This document shows positions 35,049 through 42,753 of a DNA stretch of 64,000 bases, piece by piece. The stretch comes from Burkholderiales bacterium (GTDB taxonomy: Bacteria; Pseudomonadota; Gammaproteobacteria; Burkholderiales; WYBJ01). The notes under the pieces are model-generated. The model was given only the letters and a program-made list of their open reading frames with translations. It was not told the DNA's origin and did no database searches. Positions within the stretch are counted from its first letter, which is position 1, and each line of letters opens with the position of its first letter. The translations under genes and the position numbers were made by a program. The stretch is taken from NCBI GenBank assembly GCA_022841915.1, contig JALHQN010000009.1, positions 186,001 through 250,000 of the forward strand, given 5' to 3'.

Positions 35049-35318
35049 ATGCACCTCCCCCCCCAGGCATCGCCACCCGACCCACCTTGCAAGCGTCTGA
35101 TTCTCGCCAAAGGCGTGGTCTGCGACGTCGAACTGTGTCCGTCATGCAACCTCTTTCACCTAAACGTCGGCGCCACCACGTTGCGCCTTCCGCCCACTGC
35201 CTTGCGCGACCTGGCGCAGACACTGGGCATTGCACTCGCGCAGTACCAGCGTGTCGCGCTCCTCATCGCGGAAAACGCTCCGCCGTCGACAACCCCGCGC
35301 ACAGACGGAATGCACTGA
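35049..35318 (+). CDS. Small Cys-rich protein of heme operon
   Basis: An 89-residue protein of unknown family with C25-x4-C30-P-S-C33 and H37 (VVCDVELCPSCNLFHLNVG), which could bind zinc, iron or heme, then a predicted helix LRDLAQTLGIALAQYQ. GGAG precedes the ATG by seven bases. The gene is 18 bases upstream of hmuS. Position and the metal-ligand cluster suggest a heme or iron accessory factor, but this is inference. Confidence 0.6.
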   Translation: MHLPPQASPPDPPCKRLILAKGVVCDVELCPSCNLFHLNVGATTLRLPPTALRDLAQTLGIALAQYQRVALLIAENAPPSTTPRTDGMH

Positions 35319-35336
35319 CAAAGAAAAAGCACGAAC

Positions 35337-36398
35337 ATGCCCACCTCACTCTCTGATGGTTCCCCGACCGAGCTGCGCCACGCTTGGCACGAGTTGAAAT
35401 CGCAGCGCGGCATGCGCGCCCGAGACGCCGCCCTCGCTCTGGGCGTGAGCGAGGCCGAACTCGTCGCTAGCGAGTGCGGCGAAACCGCGACCCGGATCGA
35501 AGCAGACTTCCGCCATTTGTTCATGCAGCTTCCACGGCTGGGTCGAGTGATGGCGCTCACCCGCAACGAGAGCTGCGTACACGAACGGGTTGGCCGCTTT
35601 CAGGACGTCAGCTACGACGGCCAGACCGGGCTCGTGCTCGGCCCCGATATCGATTTGCGCGTATTCTTCAGCCATTGGCGCTTCGGCTACGCGGTCGAGG
35701 AACCTTCGCCGCAAGGGCTCAAGCGAAGCATTCAATGCTTCGATGCCCATGGGGGCGCGGTGCACAAGATTCATCTGCGCCCCGAAAGCGATGTCGCCGC
35801 GTTCCATGAACTTGTCGCCCTTTTCCGCTCGGACCGCCAAACCCCCGGCGAAGTGGTCGAGCCGCTGCCGCCTCGCCATGAGGACCTCCCCGACGACCGC
35901 ATAGACGTTTCTGCCATGCGCGCCGACTGGGCAGCGATGACCGATACCCACGAGTTTTTCCCGCTGCTCAAGCGCCATGGCCTGGGACGCGAGCAAGCCC
36001 TGCGTCTCGCAGATCCGGAATTCGCGCAGCGCATGCCCGTAGCGTCGGTACGCGCCCTCCTCGACGAGGCCGCCCGCACGGCGTTGCCAATCATGGTCTT
36101 CGTCGGCAATGCAGGCGTGATTCAGATCCATACCGGCGCGGTGCACAACATTCGCGTCATGGGCCCATGGCTAAACGTCATGGACCCCGACTTCAATCTG
36201 CACCTGCGCGAGGATCAGGTGCATTCAGTCTGGATGGTGCGCAAACCCACACGCGACGGCATCGTCAGTTCGCTCGAACTGTTCGATCCGCACGGCGCGA
36301 ACATTGCGCTTTTCTTCGGCAAGAGAAAACCCGGGCTGCCGGAAGCCGGCGACTGGCGCGAGCTGCTGCGCGCGCTGCCCGCCGACTGTGGCGTCTAG
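35337..36398 (+). CDS. hmuS: Hemin-degrading/heme-trafficking factor HmuS
   Basis: A 353-residue HemS/PhuS/HmuS family protein built of two repeated halves. The likely proximal heme ligand His205 is in TDTHEFFPLLKRHG, and GNAGVIQIHTGAVHNIRVMG (257-276) is the second hallmark. It is cytoplasmic and accepts heme from the importer, delivering it to degradation or releasing iron. The length is normal. It is followed two bases later by hmuT, so it is part of the operon. The ribosome-binding site before the ATG is weak. Confidence 0.95.
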   Translation: MPTSLSDGSPTELRHAWHELKSQRGMRARDAALALGVSEAELVASECGETATRIEADFRHLFMQLPRLGRVMALTRNESCVHERVGRFQDVSYDGQTGLVLGPDIDLRVFFSHWRFGYAVEEPSPQGLKRSIQCFDAHGGAVHKIHLRPESDVAAFHELVALFRSDRQTPGEVVEPLPPRHEDLPDDRIDVSAMRADWAAMTDTHEFFPLLKRHGLGREQALRLADPEFAQRMPVASVRALLDEAARTALPIMVFVGNAGVIQIHTGAVHNIRVMGPWLNVMDPDFNLHLREDQVHSVWMVRKPTRDGIVSSLELFDPHGANIALFFGKRKPGLPEAGDWRELLRALPADCGV

Positions 36399-36400
36399 GC

Positions 36401-37285
36401 ATGAGCGCCGACCCCTCGCCCGTGCGCACCCGCCGCCGACTGCTCGCGTCGGGCCTGGGATTCTCGATCTGCGTACCGTTCGCCTTTGCTCAACGCGCAC
36501 CTGCACGCGTGATCAGTATCGGCGGGTCCGTGACCGAAATCGTCTATGCGCTCGACGTGGCCGATGGATTGGTCGCGACAGACACCACCAGCGTCTATCC
36601 CGATGCGGCACAACGCCTGCCCAAGGTGGGCTATCAGCGCTCGCTGTCGGCTGAGGGGGTGCTGTCGCTGCGGCCTGACTTGATCATCGCCAGCGGCGAC
36701 GCGGGGCCACCCACAGCCATCGAGCAGCTACGGGCTGCGCGAGTCGCGGTGCGCATGCTTGGCAACGACCATAGTCTGAAGGGACTTCGTACACACATCG
36801 GCGCCGTCGCGCAGGCACTGCATGTCCCGGAACGCGGCGCCGCGCTCGACGAGCGCGTGCTCGCGCAGTGGAAAGACACCGAACAGATCCTGCAACGCTA
36901 CAAGGCGCGGCCGCGGGTCGTGTTCCTGCTGGCGCATACCCCCAGCAATACCATGGTGTCCGGCACCGACACCGCAGCCGATGCCATGATCGCGCTCGGC
37001 GGCGGCATCAATCCGATGACATCGTTTCGGGGCTATCGGCCATTGACGGCCGAAGGCATCGTCGCCGCCCAGCCCGATGTCCTGCTGATCACCACGCAAG
37101 GCCTCGCGGCGACAGGCGGCATGGCGCCGATCCTCGCCAAGCCCGGCGTGTCGCTCACACCGGCCGGTCGCGCGAAGCGAATCGTCGATCTCGACGCGCT
37201 CTACCTGCTGGGCTTCGGCCCGCGTTTCCCTCGAGCCGTGAGGGATCTGGCGCACGCGCTGCATTCGGGCGGTGCTGTCTCGTGA
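36401..37285 (+). CDS. hmuT: Periplasmic heme-binding protein HmuT
   Basis: A 294-residue cluster A-III type binding protein of the BtuF/HmuT fold. The N-terminal export signal contains RTRRRLLASGLG, a twin-arginine-like start, and is cut near FAFAQR. The heme-ligand region VATDTTSVYPDAAQRLP contains the conserved Tyr. HTPSNTMVSGTDTAADAMI is the second-lobe hallmark. It passes heme from the outer-membrane receptor to the HmuUV permease. The stop overlaps the hmuU GTG by four bases. Confidence 0.93.
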   Translation: MSADPSPVRTRRRLLASGLGFSICVPFAFAQRAPARVISIGGSVTEIVYALDVADGLVATDTTSVYPDAAQRLPKVGYQRSLSAEGVLSLRPDLIIASGDAGPPTAIEQLRAARVAVRMLGNDHSLKGLRTHIGAVAQALHVPERGAALDERVLAQWKDTEQILQRYKARPRVVFLLAHTPSNTMVSGTDTAADAMIALGGGINPMTSFRGYRPLTAEGIVAAQPDVLLITTQGLAATGGMAPILAKPGVSLTPAGRAKRIVDLDALYLLGFGPRFPRAVRDLAHALHSGGAVS

Positions 37286-38385
37286 GCACAGTGATGCCAA
37301 AGCGCGTCGTCGGTTTCGGTGCTTTCCGCCGGGTCGGCGGCCGCTTGCCGGCAAGCACGCTGCTGCCGGCTTTGGTCATCGTACTCGCCATCCTGACGGT
37401 CGTCGCCCTGACCACCGGCGCTTATCCCATCCGTTCGATCGAAGTGCTGGGACTGCTGTTGCAACTCCTGTCCATCGACCTGGGCATCTCGACGACGCAG
37501 CAACAGGCGGGTGTCCTGCTCGACGTGCGTCTGCCGCGCATCGTGTTGGGCATCCTCACCGGTGTAGGGCTCGCCTTGTCGGGTGCGGTTCTGCAAGGGC
37601 TCGTGCGCAACCCGCTCGCGGATCCGTCGCTGATCGGTGTGTCGTCCGGCGCCGCACTGGGAGCGGCCACGGTGATCGTGCTCGGCGCGACCCTCCTCCC
37701 CGGGCTGACCCGCGTATTCGGCGGCCTGCTGTTGCCGCTAGCCGCGTTTCTGGGTGGTCTCGCCGTTACCCTCGCCGTCTATGCACTGGCGCAGATGTCC
37801 GGTCGCCTGGTGGGCGCAGTACTGCTCCTGGCCGGAATCGCCGCGACCTCGGCCGCCGAAGCCGGTATCGGCCTGTACACGTACATCGCGAACGACGATC
37901 AGTTGCGCAACATCGCGTTCTGGCGCCTGGGCAGCCTGGGCGCGGGCAGCTGGCACACCCTGGCACTGGTGACGCCCTGCGTCGTCATCGCCGCCATCGT
38001 GATGTTCTCCTTGGTCAAGGCACTCAACGCACTCACGCTGGGGGAAGTCGCCGCGAGCCATCTGGGCATGTCGGTGGTTCGCGTCAAGAACATGCTCATC
38101 TGGGCGGCCGCGCTCGCGGTCGGCGCGCTGGTCGCGTTCACCGGCAACATCGGCTTCATCGGTCTGGTCGCACCGCACATGGCACGCCTGATCGGCGGAC
38201 CCGACCACCGCGTGCTCCTGCCCGCCTCGGCCTTGATCGGCGCCATCCTGGTCGTCGGTTCCGATCTGCTGGCACGAACGGTGGTGGCGCCGGCGGAGTT
38301 GCCGATCGGCATCGTCACGGCACTGATCGGCGTGCCGTTCTTCATCGTCTTGCTGACGTCCAACCGACGCAATCTGGGGGTGTGA
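37282..38385 (+). CDS. hmuU: Heme ABC transporter permease HmuU
   Basis: A ~367-residue FecCD-family permease with about ten membrane segments. DVRLPRIVLGILTGVGLALSGAVLQGLVRNPLADPSLIG is the family signature (shown here in part: RNPLADPSLIGVSSGAALGA). FWRLGSLGAGSW and GFIGLVAPHMARLIGG, the coupling-helix region, are further on. The GTG at 37282 overlaps the hmuT stop as GTGA; an ATG at 37294 is an alternative. It forms the inner-membrane channel with HmuV. Confidence 0.93.
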   Translation: MSTVMPKRVVGFGAFRRVGGRLPASTLLPALVIVLAILTVVALTTGAYPIRSIEVLGLLLQLLSIDLGISTTQQQAGVLLDVRLPRIVLGILTGVGLALSGAVLQGLVRNPLADPSLIGVSSGAALGAATVIVLGATLLPGLTRVFGGLLLPLAAFLGGLAVTLAVYALAQMSGRLVGAVLLLAGIAATSAAEAGIGLYTYIANDDQLRNIAFWRLGSLGAGSWHTLALVTPCVVIAAIVMFSLVKALNALTLGEVAASHLGMSVVRVKNMLIWAAALAVGALVAFTGNIGFIGLVAPHMARLIGGPDHRVLLPASALIGAILVVGSDLLARTVVAPAELPIGIVTALIGVPFFIVLLTSNRRNLGV

Positions 38386-39170
38386 TGCTGTCCGCGGTCA
38401 ACATCAGTGTACGCATCGGCGCGAACAAGATCCTGCAGCACGTCGACATGGAGGTCAGACCGGGCGAGATCGTGGCCCTGCTCGGAGAGAACGGCGCCGG
38501 AAAGTCGACCTTGCTCAAGGTGCTGGCCGGCGACCTACGGCCGGACAGCGGCGTGGTGCGGATGAACGGCCGGCCCCTCTACCTTTGGCCCATGCGCGAC
38601 CGCGCCCGCATCCGCGCGGTGCTGCCCCAGGATCACCCCTTGCCCGTCGGATTCTCCGCCGCCGAGACCGCGCTTTTCGGCCGCTATCCGCATACAGACG
38701 CCTACCCCGGTCCCGGCGACGAACAGATCGCCCGCGCCGCGCTCGCTATCACAGGTGCAGAGCATCTTGCAGACCGCAGCATCACGACATTGTCCGGCGG
38801 CGAACGCGCGCGCGTGCTGCTCGCGAAGACCTTCGCGCAGATCTGGACCTCCTGGCAAGGCGAGTCTCGCTACCTGCTTCTCGACGAGCCCACGGCAAGC
38901 CTCGATCCGGCGCAGCAACATCACATCCTCAAGGCGATCCGGGACTTCTCGCGCAACGAAGCGGTCGGCGTCTGTGCCGTGCTACACGATCTCAACCTCG
39001 CGTCGCAGTATGCCGATCGGCTGGTCCTGATCAAGGACGGCGTGCGGCTCGCCATCGGCGAAGCTCGAGAGGTGCTCACCGAAGCCCACCTCGAGGCCTG
39101 TTTCGGCGTGGGCACGATCATCATGCCTCATCCGCGGCATGGCGGCCCGCTGGTCGTGACCACCGCCTGA
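38385..39170 (+). CDS. hmuV: Heme ABC transporter ATPase HmuV
   Basis: A 261-residue ABC ATPase. Walker A GENGAGKST at 34-42, signature TTLSGGERARVLLAK, Walker B YLLLDEPTASLD and H-loop VLHDLNLA are intact. It powers HmuU. TGATG joins it to hmuU. The ordering hmuS-T-U-V is the classical one. Confidence 0.95.
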   Translation: MLSAVNISVRIGANKILQHVDMEVRPGEIVALLGENGAGKSTLLKVLAGDLRPDSGVVRMNGRPLYLWPMRDRARIRAVLPQDHPLPVGFSAAETALFGRYPHTDAYPGPGDEQIARAALAITGAEHLADRSITTLSGGERARVLLAKTFAQIWTSWQGESRYLLLDEPTASLDPAQQHHILKAIRDFSRNEAVGVCAVLHDLNLASQYADRLVLIKDGVRLAIGEAREVLTEAHLEACFGVGTIIMPHPRHGGPLVVTTA

Positions 39171-39172
39171 TC

Positions 39173-39481
39173 ATGACCAACGACCGCCGTTACAGCGACG
39201 TCAAGCGCCACATCGACGCGCTATTCGAGCAACTGCTCGCGCACGACGGCTTCGGCCATCTTTCGGTCGAGATGCGCCTGCTGCGACGAGGCCAGAAGGA
39301 GGTGATCCTCCACTGCGAAAAGCAATACCGATACGTGCTCGATTTCGTTCCTGTGAAGGCACCGGAGCCGGCAAACCGCGACGACGTGGGGTCGTGCGCA
39401 TCGAATGAACCGAAACAAGCTTCGCTGAATGACCCGGTGGGCGGGGGACGCGATCTCATCCCAACAGGACATTCCACATGA
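39173..39481 (+). CDS. Conserved small protein of heme operon
   Basis: A 102-residue protein not assigned to a known function. The N-terminal part DVKRHIDALFEQLLAHDGFG and RRGQKEVILHCEKQYRYVLDF resembles a compact alpha/beta domain. The tail after residue ~65 is low-complexity. There is no signal peptide. It starts two bases after hmuV and its stop overlaps the next gene by ATGA, so it is translated with the operon. Confidence 0.65.
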   Translation: MTNDRRYSDVKRHIDALFEQLLAHDGFGHLSVEMRLLRRGQKEVILHCEKQYRYVLDFVPVKAPEPANRDDVGSCASNEPKQASLNDPVGGGRDLIPTGHST

Positions 39482-40233
39482 AAAAGCGGTTTTCCTTACC
39501 CTGTGTTCCCATCGCGCTGGCGTTGAGCCTCGCGCAAGCCCAGCCAGCGCTCTCAGCCAACGTGATTCATGTCACCGAGGATGTCATGACATCCTCTTTT
39601 TTTCAGGGCGCCAACACCGTCCGCGGCTACGCCGCCGAGAGCAACCGGCCGGTGCTGCGCGTCTCCACCGTCGATCCGTTCGACACGCCCGGCGCCGAGA
39701 CCATCTATCTTTCGTTCGATCACGACTTCAGCATCTATACCGGCCCCATCGCCGTCACGCTGACCATGCAGAGCGCGGCGGGCGGGTTCGGCGCCGATGC
39801 CAGCGCCAGCAATCCCTTCCTCGTCTCGGCGCATGCGGTCGACGCGAACCCATTGACCACCATCATCGACGACACCAATCCGGGCGGGACGAAGAGCTGG
39901 CTCGCCTTCTACCGAGACAACATCCTCGCCGCCGATACGGCGGCCCGCACTTCGATCGCCGGGTTCGGCGAGGTCACTTTCGATGTCTCGGGCATCGTCG
40001 ACGACTGGATCGACGGCACCAACCCGCACAGGTTCATCGCTCTGACCGGTCGCATGGACACCTCGGGCAACGACTTCCTGCACGGCTTTCTCAACAGCAA
40101 CAACGGCGGCATGCCCATGGGACATACCTACCTCACCGTCACCGCCGTGCCCGAGCCCGCCACCTACGCCATGCTGCTCGCCGGTCTGGGCCTTTTGGGC
40201 GCCCGACTGCACCGAAGCAAGCGACGGGGCTGA
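39478..40233 (+). CDS. PEP-CTERM protein of heme operon (non-enzymatic)
   Basis: 251 residues with a Sec signal peptide (cut near SLAQAQPALSA). A beta-rich middle is followed by a C-terminal PEP-CTERM anchor: VPEPATYAMLLAGLGLLG then RLHRSKRRG. Exosortase would process this and place the protein at the cell surface or in the extracellular matrix. The middle (residues ~30-220) resembles no enzyme I recognise; it could bind a host or environmental hemoprotein. The gene overlaps the previous stop and is 6 bases from the next protease gene. Confidence 0.85.
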   Translation: MKKRFSLPCVPIALALSLAQAQPALSANVIHVTEDVMTSSFFQGANTVRGYAAESNRPVLRVSTVDPFDTPGAETIYLSFDHDFSIYTGPIAVTLTMQSAAGGFGADASASNPFLVSAHAVDANPLTTIIDDTNPGGTKSWLAFYRDNILAADTAARTSIAGFGEVTFDVSGIVDDWIDGTNPHRFIALTGRMDTSGNDFLHGFLNSNNGGMPMGHTYLTVTAVPEPATYAMLLAGLGLLGARLHRSKRRG

Positions 40234-40239
40234 GCGCAC

Positions 40240-40986
40240 ATGGTCATGCGCTACCTCGTTCGCCGCATCGGTATCGCATTGGCCTGCCTGCTGCCGAGCG
40301 CGGCATGGGGAGGGTACTACCCCATGTTCGCGACTTGGCCACAGCCGGGCGGCCCCGGATCGCCGATCACGCTCACCTATAGCTACAGCAATCTGCTCGA
40401 CGGCAGCCTCGCCACGCGCGCGGGCGTTCCACTTACTGTCGAGGTCCTCAAAGGCGCGTTCGAACGGGCGTTCCAGGACTACGCCGACATCCTGCCCATC
40501 CACTTCGTCGAACTCGCGGACGCAGGGCCGCCGCCGGAGACGGGCCAGTACGACCCGACCGGTCTGCCGCAGATCCGGATCGGTCAGGTTTCCCACGTGA
40601 CCGGCGCGAACGCCTACGCGTACTTCCCGATGCACACCGAAACCAGCGGGCTCGCCGGCGACATCGTCTTCAACGCGCGGCGCTTTGGCGCAGGATGGAC
40701 GAGCACCCTCGTCTACGGCGTCGCCCAGCACGAGCTGGGCCATTCCCTTGGCATGGGACACTACGTGGATGCCACGCCGGGCGAGCTCGGTCCGTCGGCG
40801 CAATCGACCTACGAAGGGCCGCTGTTCCCGCTCGACGAGTTGATGGTCGCAGCGCTGCAGGGCGCCTACGGGGCCGGATCGGGTTCGGTGACGCCGCTCG
40901 CCGCTGTGCCGGAACCAGCGACCTGGTTGCTGCTGGGAGCCGGCCTCTTGCTGGTCGGCGCCCGATGCCACAGGAGCATCGCATGA
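40240..40986 (+). CDS. PEP-CTERM-anchored matrixin-like metalloprotease
   Basis: A 248-residue secreted protein. Residues 1-24 form a signal peptide. The zinc motif HELGHSLGMGH (164-174) is a perfect metzincin HExxHxxGxxH. The C-terminal half ends LDELMVAALQGAYG, typical of matrixin ends, but the expected Met-turn (S-x-M) appears as STYEG, so the Met is displaced or lacking. The anchor VPEPATWLLLGAGLLLVGARCHRS is at 223-246. No propeptide switch Cys is obvious. It overlaps the next protease gene by ATGA and lies in the heme operon; degradation of hemoproteins is inferred. Confidence 0.85.
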   Translation: MVMRYLVRRIGIALACLLPSAAWGGYYPMFATWPQPGGPGSPITLTYSYSNLLDGSLATRAGVPLTVEVLKGAFERAFQDYADILPIHFVELADAGPPPETGQYDPTGLPQIRIGQVSHVTGANAYAYFPMHTETSGLAGDIVFNARRFGAGWTSTLVYGVAQHELGHSLGMGHYVDATPGELGPSAQSTYEGPLFPLDELMVAALQGAYGAGSGSVTPLAAVPEPATWLLLGAGLLLVGARCHRSIA

Positions 40987-41924
40987 GGGCGGCCTGCGCC
41001 ACGCTCGCCAGCATCGGGCTGTGCATCGCTTGCTCCGCTCAAGCGCTGCAGATCGAATTCGACTATAGCTACGACACTCGCGGCTTCTTCACTGACACTG
41101 CGACTGGCGCGCCGTTGACCGAACGCCGCGCCCTGCTGACGCTCGCCGCGTCGTTCTACAGCGGCTTCACCGATGCACTCGCGCCCATCGCGCCCCAGGC
41201 AGGAGACAGCTGGTCGGTGCGGATCACGCATCCTAGCCTGGGCGGACCGCAGATCACGTTGACCAATCTGACGATACCCGCCGACACATTGCGCATCTAC
41301 GTCGGCGGATCCGACTCGGCACCTGGCGTGCTCGGCTTCGCCAACACCGGCTCCCGTCTCAGCGCCACCGGATCGACGCAATTCGTCCAAGCGGTGACCA
41401 CGCGTGGGCAAAGCAGCGCGATCGGACCGAACGCCACCGACTACGGCGTCTGGGGCGGCATGATCTGGTTCAATGCTGCCAACGACTGGTACTTCGGCGC
41501 CGGCAGCGGGGGGCTGCAACCCGGACGCCCGGACTTCCTCACCACCGCCACGCACGAGATCGGACACATCCTCGGCTACGGCGAAGCCGATTCCTGGGGC
41601 GCGCAGATCGACGAGCGCGGCCACTTCATCGGCGCCGCCTCGGTCGCCGCTCACGGCGGCCCCGTGCCGCTGGACCGCTTCCGAGCACACTGGGCCGAGG
41701 GGACGATGAGCACCTATGGCGGCATGCTGCAGGAAACCATGATGGACCCCAGCACGCCGGCCGGCGAACGCCAATTGCCCACTATTCTCGATTACGCCGG
41801 GTTCGCCGACATCGGCTGGCAGGTAAGCGTGGTGCCCGAACCCGCCATCGCCCTGCTGCTCGGTCCTGGCGCCTTGTTGGCGCTGGGCGTCGCGCGCCGC
41901 CGTCGACGAACTTCCGCATCCTGA
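40983..41924 (+). CDS. PEP-CTERM-anchored leishmanolysin-like metalloprotease
   Basis: A 313-residue secreted protein with signal peptide (cut near SAQA). The zinc motif is HEIGHILG at 191-198. The third ligand is probably His236 in DRFRAHWAEG after a long insertion, with Met-turn in ETMMDPS (251-257), as in leishmanolysin-type (M8) metzincins; residue 201 is Glu, not His. The PEP-CTERM anchor VPEPAIALLLGPGALLALG is followed by ARRRRRTS. The start at 40983 overlaps the previous stop (ATGA). Together with its neighbour it makes two surface proteases in one heme operon. Confidence 0.82.
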   Translation: MRAACATLASIGLCIACSAQALQIEFDYSYDTRGFFTDTATGAPLTERRALLTLAASFYSGFTDALAPIAPQAGDSWSVRITHPSLGGPQITLTNLTIPADTLRIYVGGSDSAPGVLGFANTGSRLSATGSTQFVQAVTTRGQSSAIGPNATDYGVWGGMIWFNAANDWYFGAGSGGLQPGRPDFLTTATHEIGHILGYGEADSWGAQIDERGHFIGAASVAAHGGPVPLDRFRAHWAEGTMSTYGGMLQETMMDPSTPAGERQLPTILDYAGFADIGWQVSVVPEPAIALLLGPGALLALGVARRRRRTSAS

Positions 41925-42039
41925 TTCTTGACTTCAGCCAGCCAGTCCCCAAGCGACCAGCCAGCCAGACGATCGTCCGCAAGGACACCGGTGTTCGAGC
42001 TCTGCTACCGATGTTGCCTTTCACTTTAGGAGACTGACC

Positions 42040-42753
42040 ATGCCATCGAAATTTGCCGTCGCAACCCTGACAGCCGGTCTGCTCGCTGCCGCACCGGCGT
42101 CGGCCGACCTTACCAACGGTCCCGATCCCTATGCGCCCGGCTTCGGCTTCGACAAGCCTCAGGAAGCCAGTTGGGGCGGATGGGGTTGGACGCGCGGCGC
42201 CGGGAACTCGATCTACGCGGAATGGGACACGTTCGTCGATGCGTCCTACCCGGGCATACGCACGGCCGCACCCGACGTGGGCAGCTACAACGTGACCGAT
42301 CCCTTCGTCGGTTGGAATACGGGCACGTTCGTAGCCGGCTCGGGCAATCTCTACAGCTTCAGCGTCACGCAACAGTTCAGCTTCAACCTGGCGAACAGTA
42401 CACTGAGCGGGCCGATACGAGCGGCCCTGCAGACCGAAGGCTGGGGCACGGCCATCGACGCAGCCACGATGCTGCTCAACGGGGTAGCACCCACGGTCTC
42501 CACCGTGACCTTCACGGATCCGGCATACGACAGCAGTTTCGGCCCGGTCACGCTGACCCAGAGCCTCTTCTACTGGGACTTGCCGTCGGCTCCCAGCAAC
42601 TACGCATTCACGTTCGCCAGCGTCGGCCACTCGCTGAGCCTCGCGCAGGTCGCGGTCGACATCGCGCCCGTGCCCGAACCCGGCGAGTGGGCCATGATGC
42701 TCGCCGGGCTCGGCATCATCAGCGCCTTCGTCCGGCGCCGCCGCAAGGCCTGA
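42040..42753 (+). CDS. PEP-CTERM protein before the heme receptor
   Basis: 237 residues with a Sec signal peptide (cut near PASADL). An aromatic region GWGWTRGAGNSIYAEWDTF is followed by beta-rich sequence and a PEP-CTERM anchor VPEPGEWAMMLAGLGIIS, then VRRRRKA. GGAGACTGACC precedes the ATG. Its stop overlaps the TonB receptor start (TGATG), so the two are coupled; a substrate-capture role for that receptor is inference. The fold is unknown. A 115-base gap separates it from the protease genes, so an extra promoter is possible. Confidence 0.85.
   Translation: MPSKFAVATLTAGLLAAAPASADLTNGPDPYAPGFGFDKPQEASWGGWGWTRGAGNSIYAEWDTFVDASYPGIRTAAPDVGSYNVTDPFVGWNTGTFVAGSGNLYSFSVTQQFSFNLANSTLSGPIRAALQTEGWGTAIDAATMLLNGVAPTVSTVTFTDPAYDSSFGPVTLTQSLFYWDLPSAPSNYAFTFASVGHSLSLAQVAVDIAPVPEPGEWAMMLAGLGIISAFVRRRRKA

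Noticed and set aside
41573-41610. Second protease lacking its third zinc ligand (Glu201 in place of His)
   Set aside because: A downstream AHW (His236) plus ETMMDP fits leishmanolysin-type enzymes with an insertion, so a complete zinc site is more likely.
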